A stretch of DNA of 64,000 bases from Nitrospirota bacterium (lineage in GTDB: Bacteria > Nitrospirota > Leptospirillia > Leptospirillales > Leptospirillaceae): the NCBI GenBank assembly GCA_021801345.1, contig JAJYYA010000026.1, forward strand, positions 1 through 64,000. Direction: 5' to 3'. Positions 1 to 6,482 of this stretch are shown in pieces; the first letter of the stretch is position 1; each line of letters opens with the position of its first letter. The position numbers and the translations under genes were made by a program. The notes under the pieces were generated by a model, which ran no database searches, had not been told where the DNA came from, and was given only the letters and a program-made list of their open reading frames with translations.

Positions 1-42
1 CGCACTCCCGACGCCTATGTCCAGCCCCCCTCGCTACCCCCC

Positions 43-1740
43 TCACGCTCCGGTCGTCCCGGATTTTGAAGCTCTCCCCGACTTGTGGGGAATAGGCAGT
101 CCTAGTGAGGATGTAGTCGGTGTACAGGACGAGGTCGTGCAGGAACCGAAGCCTGCGGGCATGCTGGTGTTCCCTTGGGGCTCAACGTTCGCGTAAAGCG
201 AGTTCTTGATCCGAATATCAGGCGTAATCTGGTCCTTGAACCCCAGGTCGAGCATGAAGCGGGCGTAGTCCCAGTTCTTGAAGAAGGGAGAGTTGGGCGT
301 GTTACCGGTGTTCGAGGTATTGGAAAAACTCGGCCCCCCGTTGTTCGTCGCCCCATAGGCATTGTAGTTGGTGAGACTCATGGAGGCGCCCCGATCATAG
401 GTCTTGTAGTTGGCCGTGGCGAGAAGGTAGAGCTTTCCTCCGGTAAGATACTTGGTGACATTTCCGTAGTACTGGTACTCGGTCAGGGGAGTAAACTGCT
501 GGAACCCGTCCTGGTGAATGATGGAAAAATCGTTGTAAGCTCCTACATTCGTATCCTTTCCGATCCCGGAGTTGTTGATATAGCTCGTGTAGTAGAGGCC
601 GTAGGATCCCCCGCCCGAGTTGATTGTCTGAAAGGACTTGGCCGTGGGGTCGACGAGGTTGAAGTTGATGGAACATCCGGCCGCATAGTTTCCGGTTTCG
701 CGCGAGGTGGTCACGCCCCGGTTGACGGTCGCGGACTTCACATCGGCGTTCATGATGCCGAGATCGTAGACTTCGCCCCCGTCGGCCTCGATATTCATGG
801 GAACGCCCTCGACCGACATCTCGATTCCGGCGTTGCCGTTGGGGTTGGTGTTGGCTCCCCCCACCGTATAGCCCCGGCAGGACATGTAGTTCATGCCCCC
901 CGAAATCCCCTGGCTACCGGAGCGGGAATAGTACTCGATGCCCGGCGTGTTCTGCATGAGGGTATACGTAGCTCCGGTCGTGAGGTTCTGCTGGAACTTC
1001 TTCTGATCGACCACGGAGATCGCTCCGGTGGTCTGCCGGATTTGCTTGTCGCCCATCGCCCTGATGCTGGCCCGGGCCATGCTGTTGATGTGAAGCCGAA
1101 TCTCCTCGGTCGTATGTCCGTTGACCGCGAGCTTCGACGAGAAAGGAAGGTATCCCGACTTGGTCGCCTCGACAAGATAGTCTCCTGACGGGATGTTGCG
1201 AAGGCTGAAGTGTCCCGAGGGGTCGGAGACAATCTGGTAGACCTCCTTTGTGGTCAGGTTCTTGACGGCAAGGCGCGCCGCCAGAGGCACCCGTTTGTCG
1301 CCGTGCCCTTCGAAGATGGTCCCGAGGATTTCGGAGGTCCCCTGGGAGAGGGGATTGACGGCAAAATTCATCTCGCCGACCATGCCGCCCTTCAGGCGAC
1401 CTTCCTTCTGCTGGATAGAGAACTTTCCTCCTCCGACTTTGACCTTGTAGTCGCCCGGGGGCAGATTCGAAAAGATGAAGGCTCCCTGCTGGTCGCTTGA
1501 TTTTTTCATGACCTGACCGGTCGACCGGTTTTCAAGGTCGATCGGAACACCCGACAGGGTCGTCTGGTCCTTTGCCGAACGAATCACTCCGTATAGAACG
1601 GAGGGAGCCGACTGGACAGCAGCAGGAACGCTCGATTTCTGGCCGGAAGGATCCTGCGCCGACCACACGTCTGTGGTGACGCCTCCCAGGATCAGCCCCG
1701 GAATGACAAACCAGGCCGCATCACGTACCTTAACGATCAT
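43..1740 (-). pseudogene. TonB-dependent outer-membrane receptor, 3' part frameshifted
   Basis: An outer-membrane receptor expected to import a metal chelate or similar ligand using TonB energy. The start at 1740 has AAGGAG upstream and leads into a signal-peptide-like N-terminus. Two carboxypeptidase-regulatory-like beta-sandwich repeats follow (roughly residues 45-120 and 140-220), then a plug domain with a TGAISVV motif and a Cys pair (SCRG...AAGCS). It closely resembles the 980-residue receptor at 6483-9425 but this frame stops after 565 codons, losing most of the barrel. Near 140-160 another frame continues as barrel-like sequence (FLHDLVLYTDYILTRTAYS) and stays open to the window edge. 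I infer a single frameshift, real or a sequencing error, so the gene probably extends beyond base 1. Substrate unknown. Confidence 0.72.
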
Positions 1741-1842
1741 GAAAGTCTCCTTAAATGTCATGCGAAATTGTTTTTGTATGATCGGGACACCTGCCCCGAG
1801 GGAACGATTCTGGGGGAAGAAAATGTCAGAATTATCAAGAAA

Positions 1843-1860
1843 CAGTAAAAACTGTAAAAC
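1843..1860 (-). promoter_or_regulatory. Possible regulator site: repeated GTAAAA upstream of the receptor
   Basis: On the plus strand CAGTAAAA and CTGTAAAA lie about 10 nt apart, roughly 100 bp upstream of the receptor start. Similar GTAAA elements lie upstream of exbB (6399-6428) and the second receptor (9566-9575). OmpR-family regulators usually bind direct repeats about one helical turn apart, and such a regulator is encoded next door. The link is inference. Confidence 0.3.
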
Positions 1861-1975
1861 GAGAGAGACACAGTTTATTCGTCGAAACGGCGAAGGATCG
1901 GATTCTGGCGAAGGGAAAAGGCACCAAGGAAGGCAGTTTTGAAAACGGAGGAGAGGCCTGGCGTGAGTCGTCGTC

Positions 1976-2782
1976 TCAGACGAGCGGAGGAGAATCCCGC
2001 ATCCGGTATCCGAACCCCCGGATGGCCTCGATGAAGGGCGCCCCCGAAATCTTTTTCCGAAGGGCGTGGACGAGAACCTTCAGGTTTTCCCTTCTCCGGT
2101 CGGAATGCTCTCCCCACACAAAGCTCAGGATCTCGTCATAGGAAAGGGCCCGTCCCGGTCGAGACAGGAAGAGAACCAAAACCGTAAACTCCTTGTAGCT
2201 CAGCTGGATCTCCTGGCCATTGTGGGAGACCTCGAAGCGGGCCGTATCGACGACCAGCCCTTCGATCTCGACCCGTTCGAAGGGCCAGTGGCCTCTTACG
2301 CCAGCCTTGCGCTCGGACCTTCTGAGAAGCGCCACGATCCGCGACTCGATCTCACGAGGGCCGACGGGCTCCCGGAGACAGTCGTCGGCACCCGACTCCA
2401 GGAGATCGATGCATTGCCGGGAATCCCCTTCCTCGGAGACGATCAAAACGGACGCCTCGGACAGGCGGGGGTGGGAACGGACAAACTGGCAAAGTTCGAG
2501 GCCGGTCCTGAGCGGAAGAGTGAACTCCGTCACGATCACAAGCCGTCCGATTTCGGCACGGGAAAGATGCTTCCGAAGGATCCAGAGGGCCTCCTCCCCG
2601 TCATAGGCCGCAGACACGGAAAATCCGGACCTGAGAGCGATCCGTTCCTTCACTTTCTGAAACCTGTTCTCCCTTGAACAGAAGAGGACGGTCGTATTGT
2701 GACGATCTTCATTGGCCGGCCCGACCGTCTTTTCCGACAGGTCTGCCCCGATCCCCGAAATCGCCTTCCCTACACTCTTCAT
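1976..2782 (-). CDS. OmpR-family response regulator with degenerate receiver
   Basis: A transcription regulator with an N-terminal receiver and a C-terminal winged-helix DNA-binding domain (about residues 165-265, ending in the typical RGFGYR). The receiver lacks every key phosphorylation residue. The acidic pair is replaced by Ser-Arg-Glu, the acceptor position before TLP is Glu (about residue 86, VIVTEFTLP), and the conserved Lys before Pro is Glu (about 138). Glu at the acceptor site can mimic phosphorylation, so it may act without a kinase. No histidine kinase is nearby. It lies just upstream of the truncated receptor on the same strand, suggesting local control. It shares DGEEALW with the regulator at 9704-10465, so the two look paralogous. 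Start chosen at an ATG with GGAG upstream; a TTG lies 21 nt earlier. Confidence 0.85.
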   Translation of the reverse strand: MKSVGKAISGIGADLSEKTVGPANEDRHNTTVLFCSRENRFQKVKERIALRSGFSVSAAYDGEEALWILRKHLSRAEIGRLVIVTEFTLPLRTGLELCQFVRSHPRLSEASVLIVSEEGDSRQCIDLLESGADDCLREPVGPREIESRIVALLRRSERKAGVRGHWPFERVEIEGLVVDTARFEVSHNGQEIQLSYKEFTVLVLFLSRPGRALSYDEILSFVWGEHSDRRRENLKVLVHALRKKISGAPFIEAIRGFGYRMRDSPPLV

Positions 2783-3297
2783 CGACTTTGCTCCAAGCCC
2801 CAAGGCATGTTCGACCTCACTCTCAAATCCCGCACTTCAAAAGACGAAGACCCCATTTGGAAATCGACAAAAAAACCGATCCGGCCGCTTGCGCTACAAA
2901 TCGCGCCTTTGCCGGAGAAGTCTTCTCAAGTCATCCAGACGTGAGTCCCCCAAAAACGCATACTGTCTCCCTATCCACCATCTCCGGACGGCATACCGGC
3001 ATAGTTCTCCCCCGTCCGAAAGGCTTTGAATACCATACCTCCCCTGGGGTCACGGGACGGTAAACGATTCGTGTCGAACGTATGACATTTCGGTAAAGAG
3101 TCATCCGAGCGCAGGGACTTTCAGGGGCGACGTTCGTAAGAATGCGAGAGAGGGCGGGAAATAGAGCGAAGAGATCTCAGGGCATACGATCGGGGAGTCC
3201 TCCCCGATCGTAAAGGCCTATCGTAAAGAGGACTGCGCTCATTCAAGAATACTTGCCTCAAGCGTGCACGATAGTAACATATACGATACCATTAACT
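2783..3297. other. Intergenic region, no convincing gene
   Basis: No reading frame here looks like a real protein on either strand. The stretch should hold the promoter of the response regulator on the minus strand and that of the toxin-antitoxin pair on the plus strand. It contains CGGTAAAGAG at 3091-3100 beside TATGACAT, similar to elements upstream of the TonB genes, and a perfect hairpin at 3185-3212. Confidence 0.5.
3185..3212. repeat. Perfect 12-bp inverted repeat with a 4-nt loop
   Basis: TACGATCGGGGA and its exact reverse complement are separated by GTCC. No T-run follows on either strand, so an intrinsic terminator is unlikely. A 9-bp direct repeat ATCGTAAAG (3207-3215 and 3220-3228) overlaps the right arm. 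The site lies about 90 bp upstream of the toxin gene and could be its autoregulatory operator. Confidence 0.6.
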
Positions 3298-3639
3298 ATG
3301 ACCCTTCAAGTTCATGAACTTCTGGAAGAAGACGGTTCCAGTCCTTATGCCGAATGGTTTAAATCGCTGAATCCGACCGCTGCCGCGAAGATCGCCGTTG
3401 CAAAGATCAGAATGGAGCAGGGGAATCTCTCAAATGTCAGGTGGTTTCGAGGGATCGGCGAATACAGAATAGATTGGGGTCCAGGCTATCGAATCTATTT
3501 GGCGAAGGAGGGAGAGAGACTCATAATCCTTCTAGGCGGAGGAACAAAGAAGGGCAGGCAGGACGATATCGATCGAGCGGTCAAGTTATGGGAAGACTAT
3601 AGGAATCGAAGGAAAAATGGTCAGAAAAGGAGTCCTTGA
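3298..3639 (+). CDS. RelE/HigB-like toxin of the Gp49 addiction-module family
   Basis: A 113-residue protein of the phage-derived Gp49-like/HigB type, ribosome-dependent mRNA interferases related to RelE. Visible family features are the N-terminal EWFKSL segment, the central VRWFRGIGEYRIDWGPGYRIY strand block and the C-terminal LLGGGTKKGRQDDI followed by a basic tail. The ATG at 3298 is preferred over an upstream TTG because it matches family length. The stop codon overlaps the antitoxin start (TGATG), showing translational coupling. Toxin-first order is typical of higBA-type modules. Confidence 0.85.
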   Translation: MTLQVHELLEEDGSSPYAEWFKSLNPTAAAKIAVAKIRMEQGNLSNVRWFRGIGEYRIDWGPGYRIYLAKEGERLIILLGGGTKKGRQDDIDRAVKLWEDYRNRRKNGQKRSP

Positions 3640-3959
3640 TGGTTTTAACCAGAGATTTTAAAAAAACCGTTCTCGCCCGCGCAAAGAGCGATCCGGACTT
3701 TGCAAAGGCCCTGCTCGACGAAGCCCTCACCCTGTTTCTCAATGGGGAACCGGACACGGCAAGGCTCGTACTGCGAGATCTTGTCAACGCCACAGTCGGG
3801 TTTGAAGCCTTGGCGGAGGATCTCCACAAATCCAGCAAAAGCGTTCACCGGATGCTCTCCCTGTCAGGCAATCCCACCATGGACAATGTCTCGGCTATCA
3901 TCACTGCCATAAAAAAATCCCTCCGAATCGGCATCAAAGTGAATGTCGTTCCAGGATGA
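3639..3959 (+). CDS. HigA-like antitoxin (helix-turn-helix addiction-module antidote)
   Basis: A 106-residue partner of the toxin just upstream, whose TGA shares its last base with this ATG. The N-terminal half (FAKALLDEALTLFLNGE) and the C-terminal helix-turn-helix segment (GFEALAEDLHKSSKSVHRML) match the putative-antidote family paired with Gp49-like toxins. It should neutralise the toxin by direct binding and repress the operon through its HTH. A longer start through TTG at 3636 adds one residue. No promoter separates the two genes. Confidence 0.85.
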   Translation: MVLTRDFKKTVLARAKSDPDFAKALLDEALTLFLNGEPDTARLVLRDLVNATVGFEALAEDLHKSSKSVHRMLSLSGNPTMDNVSAIITAIKKSLRIGIKVNVVPG

Positions 3960-4086
3960 CGTTTTTAAAAAACACTGGAATGAGAAGACTTTTGCGCGAA
4001 AAGGTTCGACTTCGCCTTGAAAGCCATTCCGTCCAAGGTCTTCGATCCTGGTCTGGACGGCCGAAAAACTCGGCTCGGGGACATTT

Positions 4087-4524
4087 TCAGGGATTGTCGG
4101 AGCAGGCGGCGGCGAGGAAGACATCTTCCCTGCCCCGGGAGAGGTTGCGCGCCCAGACGTTCATGGGAAGGAAGGAGTCCACCCCCGGGGCCGCCTGCCA
4201 GGTCGCCTCCACCTCGGCGGGGTGGTCGGGGGGATCGCCCATGGGGCAGGACTTCATGTGCGGAAGTTCGAAGCGGATCAGGACATTGATCGGATCCTGG
4301 GGCGTCTGGTGGTCGATCACGATTCGGGTAAAGGTCAACCCGAACCGCTTGATGACGGAACGGATTCCGAGCGTCCCGTCGGGTCCGGGCAGGACGTCGA
4401 GGACGGCCTGGTTGTCCCCCGCCTTTTTCTTGGAAGCCGGCTCGGCCGAGGCCAGAGGGGCAAACGATGAGAGTCCGGCAAGACAGACAACAACCAGGCA
4501 ACCGGTCAGCAACCGCCTACGCAT
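4087..4524 (-). CDS. Small exported protein downstream of tonB, unknown function
   Basis: A 145-residue protein with an Arg-rich N-terminus, a hydrophobic core and an AxA-type cleavage site (PLASAEP near residue 28), so probably periplasmic. The mature part has no domain I recognise. It starts 8 nt after the tonB stop with GAGGGGG ahead of its ATG, so it belongs to the exbB-exbD-tonB transcript. This placement suggests a role in TonB-dependent uptake, but that is inference only. Longer upstream frames overlap tonB out of frame and were rejected. Confidence 0.7.
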   Translation of the reverse strand: MRRRLLTGCLVVVCLAGLSSFAPLASAEPASKKKAGDNQAVLDVLPGPDGTLGIRSVIKRFGLTFTRIVIDHQTPQDPINVLIRFELPHMKSCPMGDPPDHPAEVEATWQAAPGVDSFLPMNVWARNLSRGREDVFLAAACSDNP

Positions 4525-4532
4525 GACCCCCT

Positions 4533-5168
4533 CTACCCGTTCCGGATGCGGAAACGGAAATTCAGCTGGAACTTTCCTTCGACCGGCTGGCCCTTGTTGG
4601 TGGCGGCCCGGAAGCGAAGCGTCTTCAACACCTTCTTCGCCGCGGCGTTTAAGTCGTCGTAGACGGAGGGAATCACCATCTTGGTCCTCTCGATACGGCC
4701 CTTCGCGTCGACCCACACCTCGATCACCACGTCCCCTTCCTCGTCCGAATCCTTCATCTTTGCCGTATAGAGGGCATCCGTATCGACCTTCGTCAAAAGG
4801 ACCGGGGGCGTATAGTCCGACGGCTTGCCGGTGACGGGAGCGGAGTCACCCCATCCGAGAGAAACACGGTCTCCCACCTCGGCGGCGAGAAGGTTCGTCG
4901 AGGTCGCCGTCGCCTTGGGAAGGACGAGGGCCTTGGGCGGTACCGGCTTTGAGACCTTTTTGGGAACAGGGTGGGGCTTGGGCTTGACCACCTTGGGAGG
5001 CGCGGGGGGAGGGTGGACCAAAGAGATCCGGATGGTCTGACGCCGATCGGAAACGATCGGCTCCGGAGCAATGTGAATAAAGAGAAGAAGCGCCGTCTCC
5101 ATGGCCATCACAAGGGCCAGGAGTCCGTAGAGACGGACCGAAGGGTTCTCGAGAATGTCCGCTTTCAT
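4533..5168 (-). CDS. tonB: Energy transducer TonB
   Basis: A 211-residue TonB protein that spans the periplasm and passes proton-motive energy from ExbB/ExbD to outer-membrane receptors. It has one N-terminal membrane anchor (about residues 12-32), a Pro/Lys-rich spacer (PPAPPKVVKPKPHPVPKK) and a C-terminal TonB domain with the YPLLAR-like region replaced by GDVVIEVWVDAKGRI and a terminal RFRAATNKGQPVEG...F.FRF. The ATG at 5168 overlaps the exbD stop as ATGA. A longer start inside exbD is unlikely. It presumably serves both receptors in this window. Confidence 0.9.
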   Translation of the reverse strand: MKADILENPSVRLYGLLALVMAMETALLLFIHIAPEPIVSDRRQTIRISLVHPPPAPPKVVKPKPHPVPKKVSKPVPPKALVLPKATATSTNLLAAEVGDRVSLGWGDSAPVTGKPSDYTPPVLLTKVDTDALYTAKMKDSDEEGDVVIEVWVDAKGRIERTKMVIPSVYDDLNAAAKKVLKTLRFRAATNKGQPVEGKFQLNFRFRIRNG

Positions 5169-5581
5169 TTTGGATCGGTCCGGATGGAGAGTTTCGAAAA
5201 TCCGAGCCGGTTGCACAGGTCCATCACATCGACCAGCTTCTGGAGCCTGGACTCGCGGTCGCCGCTCACGATGATCTGCTCCTTGTCCTGGAGCCCCTGG
5301 GCCTCGAGCTTTTCAAGCTCGTCCTGGAGAGCCTCCATGGAAACCGGCACCTTGTCCACGAAAATGCTCCCGTCCTTCTGGATGGAGATGTTCATGACCT
5401 GAGGCTTCTGGTCGATCGGGGCGGACGACGCCTTGGGAAGATTCAGCGTCACCCCGTTGAGCTTGATCAAAGATATCGAGATGAAGATAAAGACGACCAG
5501 GAGGAAGAACATGATGTCGATCATCGGGATCAGTTCGATCCGGGCGCGCTCTTCCTCGCCATGGTCTGAAAACAGCCGCAT
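5165..5581 (-). CDS. exbD: Biopolymer transporter ExbD
   Basis: A 138-residue ExbD subunit of the TonB proton-driven motor. The N-terminal cytoplasmic stretch is followed by a single membrane helix carrying the conserved Asp (IELIPMIDIMFFLLVVFIF), then a periplasmic domain ending GFSKLSIRTDP. The membrane Asp is the expected proton-carrying residue. The gene sits 36 nt after exbB and overlaps tonB by 4 nt, forming a classic exbB-exbD-tonB operon on the minus strand. Confidence 0.93.
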   Translation of the reverse strand: MRLFSDHGEEERARIELIPMIDIMFFLLVVFIFISISLIKLNGVTLNLPKASSAPIDQKPQVMNISIQKDGSIFVDKVPVSMEALQDELEKLEAQGLQDKEQIIVSGDRESRLQKLVDVMDLCNRLGFSKLSIRTDPK

Positions 5582-5617
5582 AACGTGTCTCCTGTCCGAT
5601 CCGTAGAGGTTCCGAGT

Positions 5618-6325
5618 TTAACGCGTGTTGAATGCCGGCTGAGCCTTGGCGGCAAAGTCTCCGCCTGCGGAACTCGATGTGGCGCCAGCAGGAAGCCCGG
5701 GAGCGTTGCTCAGACGGTCCTGAAGATGGAACAGAAGCCGGGCGGAGGACTCGATGGCATTCCGGATCTCCCGGATGGTCGTATTCAGATGGTTGTAAAA
5801 TCCGAGCGAGATAATGGCGATGACGAGTCCGGTCGCCGTCGCGATCAGGGCTTCCGCAACGCCGCCTGTGATCTGGGCCGGCTTTCCGAGCCCCGAGACC
5901 GACATGACATGGAAGGAGGCGATGATGCCCATGATGGTTCCAAGAAGACCCAGAAGGGGCGCCATGGTCACAGTGGTGTCGAGAATCCACATCCGCTGCT
6001 TGAGCCGCTTCTCCTCGATCAGGGCTTCGGCCTCCACCAGATGTTCGAGGTCGCCCTCGGAGAGCCTCCGGTTCAGAAAGAGGGAGAGGATCTTTCCCAC
6101 GATCAGGTGTTTCTGGTTGCACTTCTCGAGGAGCTTGCGGATCTCTCCCATTTCCTTCTCGCCCAGGGCGCCCTTTCTCAACACCGAAAGGATCTCGAAG
6201 GTTCCCTGCTTTTCCCGACGCAAATACAGATATCTCTCGATGATGACCGCCATCGCCACTCCCGACATCGGGAGAAGGATGTACATGATCGGTCCGCCAC
6301 GCATCAGATATGCCAATCCATTCAT
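5618..6325 (-). CDS. exbB: MotA/TolQ/ExbB proton channel protein
   Basis: A 235-residue ExbB with three membrane helices: one at the N-terminus (PIMYILLPMSGVAMAVIIER) and two in the C-terminal half (TMAPLLGLLGTIMGII and ALIATATGLVIAIISL), matching MotA/TolQ/ExbB topology. It forms the pentameric stator around ExbD. The ATG at 6325 is chosen because GGAGGG lies 7 nt upstream; ATGs at 6331 and 6346 are in frame but worse spaced. It is the first gene of the TonB operon, with a likely promoter between 6330 and 6430 just after the receptor terminator. Confidence 0.92.
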   Translation of the reverse strand: MNGLAYLMRGGPIMYILLPMSGVAMAVIIERYLYLRREKQGTFEILSVLRKGALGEKEMGEIRKLLEKCNQKHLIVGKILSLFLNRRLSEGDLEHLVEAEALIEEKRLKQRMWILDTTVTMAPLLGLLGTIMGIIASFHVMSVSGLGKPAQITGGVAEALIATATGLVIAIISLGFYNHLNTTIREIRNAIESSARLLFHLQDRLSNAPGLPAGATSSSAGGDFAAKAQPAFNTR

Positions 6326-6398
6326 TTTCATGCCCTCCGAAAACATTGTCCCGAGACTTTCTTCTGCGAGAAACAGGATCCCACGGGAATGTTAATTT

Positions 6399-6428
6399 CA
6401 GGTAAAGAAACGGTGAGTTTTGTAAAAC
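6399..6428 (-). promoter_or_regulatory. Possible regulator site upstream of exbB
   Basis: The plus strand reads CAGGTAAAGA at 6399-6408, GGTGAG at 6412 and TGTAAAAC at 6421, three GTAAA/GTGAG units about 9-11 nt apart. The ten-base CAGGTAAAGA recurs exactly at 9566-9575 upstream of the receptor gene. The block lies about 75-100 bp before exbB, a suitable place for an OmpR-type activator. Confidence 0.35.
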
Positions 6429-6464
6429 AGAAAGGTCAAGGGAGGGATTGCCCCCCCCTTGACC
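6427..6464 (-). terminator. Intrinsic terminator after the second receptor
   Basis: On the minus strand a stem (GGTCAAGGGGGGG paired with a CCCTCCCTTGACC arm, one mismatch) is followed by TTTCTGTTTT. It lies about 20 bp after the receptor stop at 6483 and separates the receptor transcript from exbB. Confidence 0.8.
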
Positions 6465-6482
6465 CTTTGAGACTTTCTGAAG

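Noticed and set aside
175-1188. Long plus-strand open frame across the first receptor
   Set aside because: It is opposite a recognised receptor gene; the composition (Gly/Val/Arg-rich, no domain) is that of a GC-driven shadow.
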